DNA of 64,000 nucleotides from Steinernema hermaphroditum (Eukaryota; Nematoda; Chromadorea; Rhabditida; Steinernematidae). A model generated the notes under the pieces. That model was given only the letters and a program-made list of their open reading frames with translations. It was not told the origin of the DNA and searched no databases. Below, piece by piece: positions 13,101 through 22,922 of the stretch. The DNA is taken from NCBI GenBank assembly GCA_030435675.1, contig CM059624.1:6658769-6722768 (forward strand), written 5' to 3'. Position 1 is the stretch's first letter; each line of letters begins with the position of its first letter. Made by a program: the position numbers and the translations under genes.

Positions 13101-13356
13101 TGAATTCCACTTCGAAGTCCTTTGTCTTGCCGCGGAACTTCGCCATGATCTTCACGTCGTACCGGTACACTCGGAGATTCGGCAGCTTCAGACCGAAGAC
13201 GTTAGTTTGCACTTCGACTTCGCACCCTTCACAGCCTGCCGGCTTCTTCTCGGCGATCACACGGTCGCCGCGCTGGATTCCCTGGATCTTGCACACCTCG
13301 TCCAGCTCGTCGATTAGCTGGTTCATGCGCCTCTTCACAGGCACATCTAATTCCAT
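10147..13356 (-). CDS. worm-specific Argonaute (WAGO-like), slicer tetrad lost
   Basis: About ten exons encode a roughly 930-residue Argonaute. The N-terminal region begins MELDVPVKRRMNQL at 13356. The PAZ-like part lies near 12250-11950. The MID-PIWI part includes KLLERNLSIVTQDLRM near 11260, FVGFSANHTHSQGNRNTT near 11020, VIVFRNGASDGQYGYIQEYE near 10750, EYYLNSHAGV near 10510 and SLPAPVMIAARYAERGR near 10300, ending ENVRVNA. Slicing Argonautes use a DEDH/D tetrad. Here the first Asp (GADVTH in AGO) is Asn in SANHTH, the RDG-type Asp is Asn in RNGASDGQ, and the final His position is Ala in MIAARY. This matches WAGO-class proteins, which bind secondary 22G-type small RNAs without cutting. The start follows a TTTTAG acceptor by 14 bases. 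The phosphatase copy A gene lies 300 bp upstream on the same strand, so an operon is possible. Confidence 0.88.
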
Positions 13357-13655
13357 TGTTGAGGTGTGTTCTAAAACACGGAGAATTCAGAACCAAGATA
13401 CATGAAACATATAAAATGGGGACCGAAAACGCGGAGAATGATCTGGCACAGCGTGAAACTGTCCAAATAGAGGAGCCAAGCCTACACCTGCACACAGTGG
13501 CCTGCACACAGTACGATGACTAGCAGCCTCTCGCTGCAGGACCCACTTCGAATTGGTCACTATTCTTAAATTCATCCATCCTACTCACCGCCATAACACA
13601 ATATTAGGTCTATTTTATTAGTCGCACACACATCATATTCGTGTACATCCCTTCT

Positions 13656-14988
13656 TCACCCATATCGCTTCTTTGACTTCCGACGGACCGAATTCTTCGT
13701 TTTAAGCGCGCCTCGTTTCGACTTCCTCGATCTAGAAGAAGACGCCTTGTCCCGCGAATTCCTCCGATGGACGAAGTATCGATCGAAGCGCGAGGAGAAG
13801 CGGTCGTAGGTGACGAATGGAATCGCTTCTTCTCGCAGCTTCCACGCGTCGTCGTGGTGGGTGAAGAAGGCGAACGACGTGTACGGGACTCTGCAAGCCG
13901 CAGTGAGTGATTGGATCTTGAAGCACTTGATACTTACCGGTCGGCGATTCCAATGAGGTCGCGTGATAGAGTCTTCCGTCGGTTGTACACGAAGTGGCCG
14001 ATCGCCATGTCGACGGTGGATGCGTGTGCACACACCTACTCGAAGCATTCGATGTGGTTACGATGGATGGCACTCACCAGCACAGAAAGATCCTTCGGCG
14101 CGTCAAGGAACTCCTTCCGCTCGGCGACCATCTGCAGCGTCTTCTGGAGGCGACGGTTGTAGCGGTCGTTGGACTCGCAGTGGTGCGCGAAGACGTCGTC
14201 CACCGAGAAGACGGGCTCGTAATCGAGGTCAACGTTGAAGCCGGCCTTGTGGAGCTCCTTGACACTCATGAGCTTCGGACGCCCCTCCGGGTAAAGGTCG
14301 TTGTTCTCGAAGAGGCCGGGCTCCACGCGAATCAGTGGCTTCTGCGGGGCGAAGAGTGCCGCGTTGTGCGCCGTCTGCACACAGCGGAGCGCCGGCGAAG
14401 CGTAGACGACGTCGGGCGCCTTCCGGACGCCGGCCATCCCACGGCCCACGAACTGCGCCAGCAGGCTGCCCAGCATTGTCAGTGGCGTATCCATGTGGAA
14501 GTTGCGCATCGGACGGTCAAGGAACCGAAGATCCCGGGGCTGAAGGGCCGAAGATGAGAAGCGAGGCGCTCGGGGAACTCACCATGTTGAGGTCGTAGGG
14601 CACGTAGCGTCCCGAGCGAGTCGAGCGCTCGATCCAACCGGGGAAGAGATCGTCCGTGCGTTCGCCGTGACGCATCACGAGGAGGTGCTTCGGGACGCTC
14701 TCTACCATCGCGTCGGTCGCCAAGCAAGAGGTCACGCTGAAACGGCGTTTCCGAAACCATCGCCCATTAAGGAACTCACTGCAGAGAAGAAGACGATTCG
14801 TGGGAAGCCGAGTCGTCGTCGCTGTAGTAGGCGCTGTCCGTTGTTTCAGCGCGAGAACTCGAAGAGTAAGGGTCCGTAGATGCGGATCCATCTGAAAAGA
14901 ATTACGGTAGGAGGAGAGCGGGACGGCTCACACGTGCCAGAAGAGTCCGATTCGCTGCTGGAGAAGTAGCTGCTCCGCGAAGACATCT
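13656..14988 (-). CDS. histidine phosphatase superfamily protein (UBASH3/phosphoglycerate-mutase-like), copy A
   Basis: The joined exons give about 370 residues. A Ser-rich N-terminus (MSSRSSYFSSSESDSSGTYG, then SSDDDSASHESTSSL) is followed by the catalytic RHG motif in LLVMRHGERTDDLFPGW near 14680. Then come PLTMLGSLLAQFVGRGM, VYASPALRCVQTAH near 14400, and the family-typical VEPGLFE near 14320. A late exon, FFTHHDDAWKLREEAIPF near 13840, precedes a Lys/Arg/Ser-rich tail. RHG enzymes use the motif His as phosphoryl acceptor; the ecdysteroid-phosphatase/UBASH3-like branch fits best. Exon 1 uses the donor after ACGT (14930 area), which puts exon 2 in the Ser-rich frame and not in the long MDPHLRTL frame. 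It is nearly identical, introns included, to copy B at 50918-52239 on the other strand. Confidence 0.83.
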
Positions 14989-15107
14989 CGCGAAGTGGAC
15001 CGACTCTCGCCAAAGGCAGTCGATGAAATGAACGCTGAGGGACGCTATTGCGGTTCAGAGACGCCCGTCCTTCTAACGTCTCCTAGACAAGAAACTCCGA
15101 GGAGATA
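13656..15107. repeat. arm A of a 1.45 kb inverted segmental duplication
   Basis: The reverse complement of this stretch aligns almost base for base with 50795-52239. The match begins at ATATCTCCTCGGAGTTTC (about 15107 here, 50795 there) and fades just past the stop codon. It covers the putative promoter, 5' UTR, all exons and all introns of the histidine phosphatase. Differences are scattered single bases, for example in the intron after exon 3, and denser in the last exon. Retained introns show a DNA-level copy, not a retrocopy. The arms point in opposite directions, about 36 kb apart. Confidence 0.93.
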
Positions 15108-15551
15108 TATTTTCTAGATATTACAAGATACTGTAACTTCGCAAACAGATGTCGAAGAACATGTGGGAGGTGATATTGAAGGCAACATGAGTGAAACAAG
15201 GCTTTCACGCAATTTGTACACATTGTCAGTCTTTGTGCACAGATCATACCCTTACGCATACCGTAAAAGTGACAACAGTGTGTCCAACGGCGCCTCCTCC
15301 ACTTAGAGATGCACTTACCCATTAGAGTCGAAGGCGTTTCTAACTTTTCCCAACTTCCAACCCAGTCGTTCACATGCATCGGATTAGAATACCTCCGACG
15401 AAGTGATCCAATGGAAGTTGCTTCGGCGACGCATCCTTTCCTCGTCAGAACGCACTTTTAAATTTGTCCAGAGAAGCCAGCTTGCGAACACTTTAGCTTC
15501 TTTTTATTAAAGAAAACGAGCGAATACTTAAGATATAGAACGAAGTGATTT
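14989..15551. other. spacer between phosphatase copy A and globin
   Basis: The first about 120 bases belong to the duplicated segment and probably carry the phosphatase promoter and leader. The rest (15108-15551) is unique, has no supported gene, and presumably includes the globin 3' UTR. Confidence 0.5.
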
Positions 15552-18304
15552 TCAGCGCGAAGGCGACTGCGACGCCCTCGCGTCCATCTGGCGTCTGTGC
15601 TTCAGAAGAAGACGCTCGGCTTCCCGCTGGAGCTTGTGCTCTATCTTGTAGCCGATGCGCATCTGCTCGACGCAGAAGGCGCCGAGGATCGTCCACGCCT
15701 CCCACACATTGTACTGCGAACCCTCGACGCCGACGACATCGAGGAGCGCCTGGATGAACGTCTGAAGGAAGCCTTGCAAGCGGAATCGGAGAGGACCGAC
15801 CTTCCAGTAGGAGCTCTTGTAGGTGACGCCCGTGTACCTCACGTGGCGCCCACCGAGCTGCTGGAGATGTCGACTGAGGGAGGTCGCATCGTGGAGGTGG
15901 CCCATGACGAAGATGAGCGTCGGCTCGAAGGCTTTCACGTGCTCCTTGAAGACATCGTTCTGGCGGAGGTCACACTCGGGCACTCCGATCAGGTAGAACC
16001 ACTGCTTGGCGCGCGTATCCAGCTGGAATATTCGGAGGAGCAGCTGGATAGAGATCTCCATCTCGTCCTCCTTGAACGTTTTCATCACCTGAGATAGAAG
16101 ATAGAAAATGTGCCTTCACGGAGGCCCCACCTGCTTCCAGGTCCTCTTAACCGTGTTGATCTGTTGTGGCGAAAGATCGCCGCTGATCTGGAACTGTGGC
16201 TGTGCGGACTGCCTGAAAGGAGGATGTGCCGACTGTAGGGCCTGAGAATTACCGTAGTGTAGGGTCGATGATCCCCGTGTGGGACGTTTCCCCGGTGTCG
16301 GAGAGTTTGTGTCGATCGACCTTCATCGGTGGCGAAACACTCCTGAAACGCACTCTTCAGCCTCTGCTCGTCCCGGGTGCGCACCTCTGCTCCAGAGACT
16401 GACTTCGACTGCATCTGCCGAGAGGTCGACGCCGGGGACTTCCCGTGGGGATGTCCTGACTTCCGTAAGCGTGCATTGGAGGGCGCGGGACCTAAACTGA
16501 CAGAATAGGGATAATTAGTGAGCTTTGTTTGAGGCGCACTTTGTGGAATTTCAGAAGAAAAACAATCTGCGAAAGGGCAAAAACAACTTTCAAAGGGCGA
16601 CATTAGCGTTCATCATGAGTCCAAAGAGCCCTCTAAAAAAGAGATACATGCTTTTAAGGGAGAAAGCCGTACTTGATAATCCCTCCCAGCGGTTTTGAAT
16701 GCGCCCTAACCACATCTTTATCTTCGAAACACATCAAGCGACTAATCAGCAGCTTATTCTCCGTCTCCGCTTCATTAGACTCCCTCCAAAAATCTAGGAG
16801 AAGAACACAAAAAATCGCCACTTACGTCTCCTCTCCAGCGCCGCGCCAGCGCGAAACGGAGTCCGTCCGAGCTCCGGCAGCGCATCGCTCGAAATAGAGC
16901 GCCTCCGGAACCGCTCTAAAGTCATCAAAGACCGAAAGACCCTCGGAGACTCCGTGCATCATTAATGCACATTGTGGAGACGTCTGAACGATGTTTTTTC
17001 GGCGATATTCATTTGAAATGTCCAGTCGTCAACAGAAACTTGGAAGGAGAGCCCTCCGATGACCTCGAACCGGAGAGGTGACAAGTGCACGCAATCTCTC
17101 CAGAGATCCTTCGGGAGATACGATAAGTGGAAAACAAAGGGCCTATCTGTTGGTTGGATCCTTCCGAGAAAACATGACGTATGATGTCATTTGAAGGGAA
17201 TTGCAGAGATCCCTTCTGGGCCCTAGATTTATGTGGACGGCTATGGGCGAAAGACTCGGGTTTGACTCACATTTTATATCTTTTGCGCTGCAGCAAGAAT
17301 AAAAAACACAGTGAATGGGAAAACTGCAAAAATGTGTCAATTTAGTGATATATTGATGGATGCTAGCGGGTTTTAAATAAAACATAGGACTAGGTAGCCT
17401 TTCTTCGACGTGCAGAGTAACGGAATTTACAATGGGAAGTGCAGAGGAATACAATTGGTTTCCGAATATGAAAGGGCATTCACAACTCTCTGATTGTGGA
17501 CGGACACGGGAGAATAAAGGACCGCTCCACTCCGTTGCAAACTTGGAAATGACTCAAATCTCAGTTCCTGGATTTCTCTGGTTTCCCACAAGAACTTCTA
17601 AACGATTACGACACTGGCGCGAAAAACAATTGCATGAGCCGTTGAACGGATGACGGATCGAATCGGCTCAGCCATGAGCCGTCAGCCGGTTTCGCGCAGT
17701 TCTTTTTGCGCAATTATTTTTGACGCCAGTGTCATGTATATAGTCGTCGGCACGTCAACGTAGCGTTTCCCTACACCTTCTATTTGCCTCTGGAGCACCT
17801 TTCAACTTCCGCAGGATCCTCGAAAACTCCTCTTCCATTTTTACGGTGGTTCTCAATTCAATGGTACATTCCTAACACGGTGTTCTAGAGGCTCCAAACA
17901 TTCATTTACGTGTCTTTGCTGCCCAAAAATCCGCACCTCCTCACTGGATATCCTTGTTCTCCGGCTCCCTGATGTCCGAAACACCTCTTCGCCTCCGACT
18001 CCGCGGAATTCGGTTTTTGCACTTCTTCCGGCGGCAAAACACGTGCCTCGCGGAACGACTACAAACGAGGCCCTCGGGGGGCGGCGGCCGAAAACAAATC
18101 GCGAACAAACTCGCAGAATTCGCGGAATCTCGAAATAGAAGGGAGATGACTTACGATGATCGAAGAGCGCTTCATCGAGCTCCGCGTCGTTCCAAAGGAA
18201 GCGTGCCTGGTCACCGTCCGCATCGCTGACCGACTCTGTAGCGGAGAAACGACCGCCGAAGCCGTGGCCGTCGGCGTCGCCTCCGTGGAGCCGTGGTTCC
18301 CCAT
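15552..18304 (-). CDS. globin with N-terminal myristoylation signal and long N-terminal extension
   Basis: The globin fold is read in 16214-15552. It contains LSPQQINTVKRTW, then FKEHVKAFEPTLIFVMGHL with the likely distal E7 His, and LQQLGGRHVRYTG with the proximal F8 His. Helices G and H follow, then a basic tail ending SQSPSR. Upstream exons near 16257-16353 and 16397-16491 supply a Ser/Arg-rich stretch (RRRPLGRCSRSQSLEQ). That frame continues through an acceptor at 16492 into a first exon at 18155-18304 beginning MGNHGSTE, with donor GTAAGTC. MGNHGS fits the N-myristoyltransferase consensus (Gly2, Ser6), as known for several C. elegans globins thought to act at membranes. The total is about 320 residues, much longer than a plain 150-residue globin. 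Intron 1 is about 1.66 kb and contains a TIR element. The ATG lies 15 bases after CCTTTCAG, consistent with trans-splicing. Confidence 0.8.
17610..17733. mobile_element. short TIR (MITE-like) or palindromic element inside globin intron 1
   Basis: The left end GACACTGGCGCGAAAAACAA and the right end (reverse complement GACACTGGCGTCAAAAATAA) form imperfect terminal inverted repeats of about 25 bp around a 124 bp unit. The interior repeats ATGAGCCGT twice and contains CGGCTCA, so it can fold further. There is no coding capacity. A target-site duplication is not obvious in the flanks (TTAC left, ATGT right), so the transposon family is unassigned. Confidence 0.6.
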
Positions 18305-18730
18305 CGTCTTCGGCCGCTTCTGAAAGGGAATCGCCAAAAAATAATTCGGCTCCGACGCGCCCCTCCTCGCGCGTCCATGAATTATACCCTCCGGGGAGTC
18401 GAGGAGGCGTCCGCGAGATCAATCATGCGCTAAAAACGCGTGTATGCACATACTAAAATTTAGGAAATCTGAGAGAAGATATTGTCAGTTCACTTGGCGG
18501 AGGGCGGCCACAATCAATCGTTCCTCGGGTGGCGCCGAAAACACGCGGGCTTCCCCATGAATTGCCACCAAATTGAGGGAGCAAAGCAGAAGACACACTA
18601 ATTGACCCTCAAAAGGCCAGATGATCGAAAACCCAAGAAAGCAAAAGCACAGAACTAAGAAGATTTTACTCGTAAACACCGTATATAAACTCTAGAACAA
18701 CAACGTGAGATATCATACATAGAGGAGTTA
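18305..18730. other. spacer between globin first exon and Ulp protease
   Basis: This short intergenic stretch shows no supported gene. The part next to 18305 presumably carries the globin promoter and leader acceptor (CCTTTCAG just above 18319). The part next to 18730 is the protease 3' UTR. Confidence 0.45.
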
Positions 18731-19399
18731 TCACTTATCGGATTTCTTTTCGCGACGTCTTCGGGGCACCGGAGGAGGGTCGTTGTGAAGCAGGTACTCG
18801 TAGGTATCCTTCCGCCACTGCATGACCATTTCCTGAGAGAATTGTAGGGGCTTGTGGTTGACAATGGCGTGGGCGATCATGCAGGTGAGCGGACCACAGC
18901 TGTCTTCGTCCTTCTGCACCGGGAACACCTTCGGCGACGCCTTCCTTATTTTGAGATCGGGGGATATTTCACTGTGTCCATCGGGATACGTCGCACGAAG
19001 CATGCTCGCCACATGCAGCAGCTTCCTCTCCAGCGACGGCGACAGTTCATTCCGCATCGTATCGAAGTAGACGCATAGTCCCGCGGCAACGTCGTATGCG
19101 GCCAGCATCCAGTGGTCGTCGTTCCACATGGGTATCAGCACCACTCCGACTCCGAAGTCCAATCTGGACACGGGCACGCCATACTTATCCAGATCGTAGC
19201 CTTGTTCGTTCCACACGATCGGATCCACCACCATACAGTTCGGCAGATGCATTCGTAGGTAGTCGAAGATGATCGCGTCATTGAGCCATCCGTCGCATCC
19301 CTCTGCCAGCAAACAGCGCAGTTCTTCTTTCCTTTTATTCAGTTTCTCAACGGAGCTGCAGGAATCTTCGGTCAAGTCCACTAGTTCTTCTTCTGACAT
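18731..19399 (-). CDS. Ulp1/SENP-type C48 cysteine protease (SUMO/NEDD8 deconjugating)
   Basis: A single open exon of 222 residues carries a compact C48 catalytic domain. The N-terminal substrate-groove Trp is in EGCDGWLNDAIIFDYLRMHL. The catalytic His is in MWNDDHWMLAAYD, the Asp in CVYFDTMRNE, and the Gln and Cys in FPVQKDEDSCGPLTCM. This is the full H-D-Q-C arrangement, so an active enzyme is likely. The small size resembles SENP8/Den1 or a catalytic-only Ulp, but sequence alone does not settle whether the substrate is SUMO or NEDD8. The C-terminus is basic (PRRRREKKSDK). The ATG abuts a TTTTCAG acceptor, so either a leader is trans-spliced here or an upstream non-coding exon exists. It is intronless, unlike most neighbours. 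Confidence 0.85.
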   Translation of the reverse strand: MSEEELVDLTEDSCSSVEKLNKRKEELRCLLAEGCDGWLNDAIIFDYLRMHLPNCMVVDPIVWNEQGYDLDKYGVPVSRLDFGVGVVLIPMWNDDHWMLAAYDVAAGLCVYFDTMRNELSPSLERKLLHVASMLRATYPDGHSEISPDLKIRKASPKVFPVQKDEDSCGPLTCMIAHAIVNHKPLQFSQEMVMQWRKDTYEYLLHNDPPPVPRRRREKKSDK

Positions 19400-19725
19400 C
19401 TGAAAACAAAGAACAGTCAGGAGGTTGCTGACACTGAATATGCGCGTTGAAAATACGAAAACGAAACTGGCTGCAAGCGATACACATGTACAGAACACCT
19501 CCGCAATCCAGACGTCCTTGCCACATCGATCGTTCGCCTCCAACGAACGAGCGACGTACGCCGTGAAAATGTGACACTTTTTCAAAACAACGATGACTGT
19601 GCGCCTGACCTACTTGTACGAAGTAAATATTCAGAAACATCGAAGAATTTCGCGGATTAGGATTAGTCCAGTCCAATTAGTCCATTCAGAACAGTCCAAA
19701 AGACAGACAGAAACACAGACACGAC

Positions 19726-20136
19726 TCAAGAGCTTCTGAAACGTTTCTTGGCCAAACGGTCCCCAATGTTCTCGGCTTTCTGCATCGCTGTTCTTCTCCC
19801 TGCACGTCTGTCTCTTTTCGAAATTCGCTTAGGAAACCCCCACCGTTCGACCAAACTTTGCAGAAATATTTCAGCTGCGACTAAGCTCGCCCTGTACCCA
19901 GACGTCCTCAAATGATTCTGACTGTCACGCAAGACAGTGCAACTCCCTTTCGCCATGCACCAGTACACCAGACGACTACCGTAACCTCGAGGAGTCAAGG
20001 CCCCCTGAAAAAGGCACTTCGCATAGAAGAAGTAATAGGAACTGTTCGTCCGATCAACGGGTAACGAGTAACGACACTGGCTAATCACGGCTTCTACATT
20101 TATGCAAGCGAGAGTATATGATATCCAAATCGAATC
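19726..20136 (-). CDS. hypothetical exon, incomplete model
   Basis: An open frame of about 136 codons begins right after a strong TTCTTTTCAG acceptor and ends in a stop at 19726. The product has spaced cysteines (VISQCRYSLP, FFYAKCLFQG, VYWCMAKGSCTV) and a basic C-terminus (KRISKRDRRAGRR). I do not recognise the family. No upstream exon with a start codon in the right phase is evident before the SEL-10 3' end. It could be a small secreted protein whose first exon I missed, or a chance frame. Confidence 0.3.
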   Translation of the reverse strand, partial: DSIWISYTLACINVEAVISQCRYSLPVDRTNSSYYFFYAKCLFQGALTPRGYGSRLVYWCMAKGSCTVLRDSQNHLRTSGYRASLVAAEIFLQSLVERWGFPKRISKRDRRAGRRTAMQKAENIGDRLAKKRFRSS

Positions 20137-20467
20137 CTGAAAAGAAACCAAACAGGAAAATGAGGTGCTTCATTGAGTGAGTGATGGAGTGGAGTATCAC
20201 ACGCGTACCGGAAAGCGGTGAGTGGACAAGACGGTTGATCACAATCACAACGTAAATATAAGAAAGACCTGCTTATCTTATGTTAGTTAAATATGTAAAT
20301 CTAGAAATTGAGAGACATTTGAGTTATGGAGAAATCATCAGATAAGGCGACAATAAAGAGTGAGACTTATGGTTATTAGTAGAGATGAGAGGGAGAGGAC
20401 CATGATGACTCGTTGACAAAGTACGAAACGAAAGACTGAAGACGGAGTGAGAGGAAACATCGGAATT

Positions 20468-22922
20468 TCAGGGATAACCCGCATCGAAGTCGAGGAGAAC
20501 GAGTTTTGTGTCTTCGATTCCCGTTCGCGATCCGACGGCGCACGCGAGTATCGTGGGAGTCGCCTTGACGCGCCATATGCAGCCTCCATGGCCGCCGGAT
20601 TCGAGATTCACCAAGTCGCGAACGTATTCGCCTGCAACGAATGGACCATGACCGGCTTTTCCAAGACAGCGCTCACCTTTCTCGACATCCCACAGCTTGA
20701 CAGTTCCATCGTCGCTGCTGGAGGCAACCATGCCATTCTCCATGTACTGGAGACTGGTAACGGCGGACATGTGGCGCTTTTCACCTGCTAACGTGTAGAT
20801 ACACCGACCGTCCTTGATGTTCCACACCTGAAGCCGAACGTTGATTTCTTTGTTTCAACAATCTTTGGCAGCACCTTTATCGTAGAGTCTGCATTACCCG
20901 ATACGAGAATGTCGCCCCGAAGTTGCATCTCCGAAGTCAGCGACTGGTGTCCGGTCAAAGTGTGCATGCAAATTCCTAACTGAATATTCCATATCTTGAT
21001 CGTTGTATCCAAGCTACCACTAACGACGATATTTCTCGCGCTGTCAAACTAAAAAGGCCAGTTCACTCGTGAACGGTTGAATAAACAAACCAAAAGAGAA
21101 TAAACCCGATTGGTGTGGCCCGTCAGAGTGTGAATGCATTGAGCAGAACTGACATCCCAAACCTAAAATGACAATCCTTGTACAATTCTTGTGTAACAAA
21201 TAATACCTTAATGGTAAAGTCGTAAGCACCAGAGATGACGCGTTTGCCATCGAACTGAACACACCTCACGGCGGCCACATGTCCGTTCAGTGAGTTGAGA
21301 CAGAATCCCGTATCGATGTTCCATATCCGCAGAGTAGCATCACGAGAACCCGAAACCAGCATTCGCCCGTTCAGCGCCATGCAACGCACTGTACTCGTAT
21401 GTCCAACCAAACTGTGCAGAAGGCGTCCCGTTTCCATGCACCACACCTTCACAGTCCTGTCCGTCGACCCGCTAATGAGAACCTTTCCATCGGAAGAAAC
21501 CTGCGACGACCAAACGCCGCCTATGTGACCAGTAAGAGTATGAAGACACTAAAATGTTCAAGATGAGATCGCTTCCTGTGGGTATAGATCACCTTTGCTT
21601 GACTAGCAGACCAAACTTTAATTGTGTTATCATCAGATCCAGTGATAATAAGATCTCCGTGAATCTGAAGGCATGTGATGACATGCTCGTCGTGTCCCTT
21701 CAAGGGGCAATATCCACGGATATCGCGACTTCTCCAGGTGGCTCGGATCCGGGTCTGCCGTAGGAATACGGCTTTCCACCAGCACCGCTGTACGAGCGGC
21801 AAGAACGGACCCGTAATGTTGCTGTCTTCGTCGTAAGGCTGCATCAGTGCTGACTCGGACAGAAAGTCTTCGTCAAAATCGCGATTCGAATCTGAATCTC
21901 CTTCGGTGATGTCGCTTCTTGGCGTTACATCTCCATCGGGAGTGGGCTGTCGCTGGAATGTATGCGGTTCCGCTTCCTCGGCCATATTCACATCACGACG
22001 TTGGATCTCCACTCCGGCCGAGGTTCGCATTGGGAATTTCCGCCACGCTTCTGAGAGGCGATACGCCGGTGCAGGCAACTCGCGGATGTTGTATTCCACG
22101 CACTTCGCCCTCCAGAGCATCTCGTCCTCTGTGAGCACGTGCCACTTCCGCGATGTGAGGGATGCTCTGACGATATCTTCCGGAGGTAGCATCTCGAGAA
22201 TTCTTAATGCCGTCTACAACCATAGAGTGTCAACTTGTTCGTAGTACGTGTGCGAATGTACCTCACGAGGTAAAAGACTGATAAAATCCTTTTGAAAATA
22301 CGGTTGAATCTTGGTTTGAATGTGGCGAACTTGCTTCATGGAACAAGCTTCAATGAGACCAGAGAGAGCTTCGATTTGGACGGAATCTGACATCATTTTA
22401 AAATCGTCGATCCATTTGCTCGTGGAAGAAGATGTGGGAATGCTGATGGCCATGCTGAACAAGGATGAGGAAAACGATACAACTTGAGCGATTTCTCTCT
22501 CACCTCAACGCAGGTCTCTTCAGAGAGACATCCTCCTGTTGCACTGAAGACTTGCGCTTCTGCTGAAATGTGAACGATTAGAGAGAGCTTTGACATTCAC
22601 AAAGACTCACAACGTGTCGTCCTCTCTCACCACTGCTCTGCTGTTTACATCTGTTGGATGAGCAGTTGTACCGACGACTCCTCTGCTGATTAAGATGGTG
22701 AAAGGGACTGTGCGCACCGACGACTTCGACGTTACAGGCGAAGACTTCTTCGTCTATGGGCATCACTGACTCTTGACAATAGCAGGAGGTATCTGCGTCG
22801 TCTGAGTAGCCGGCGGAATCGTAGCTGTGATCGCTATATTCTCCACCAGAGGCGAAATCCGAACGTTCATCTCGAGCGGCCGCTGAAGATGCCGAAGCTA
22901 CCGCTGGTGACAAATCGTTCAT
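20468..22922 (-). CDS. sel-10: F-box/WD40 protein SEL-10 (FBXW7/CDC4), SCF substrate receptor
   Basis: SEL-10/FBXW7 recruits phosphodegron substrates such as Notch and cyclin E to the SCF ubiquitin ligase. The N-terminus is acidic and Ser-rich ([15 protein letters not shown] at 22922). A nuclear-localisation-like exon [17 protein letters not shown] follows. The dimerisation helix is around [20 protein letters not shown] near 22340. The F-box reads [20 protein letters not shown], then [12 protein letters not shown] near 22190-22110. Seven or eight WD40 blades run from [20 protein letters not shown] (21700) to [17 protein letters not shown] (20690), with repeated GH...GS.D.T.K.W signatures. A tail of about 50 residues ends FDAGYP. 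The ATG lies shortly after a GATTTCAG acceptor. The order dimerisation-F-box-WD40 is diagnostic for the FBXW7 type. Confidence 0.93.

Noticed and set aside
12688..13317. 209-codon plus-strand frame opposite the Argonaute N-terminal exon
   Set aside because: Antisense shadow of a long GC-rich exon; the Argonaute frame is supported by the whole gene.
16085..16603. 172-codon minus-strand frame through the globin upstream exons
   Set aside because: It runs through introns in a frame that cannot join the globin fold. The alternative frame, joined through 42 bp and about 45 bp introns, stays open into the globin domain.
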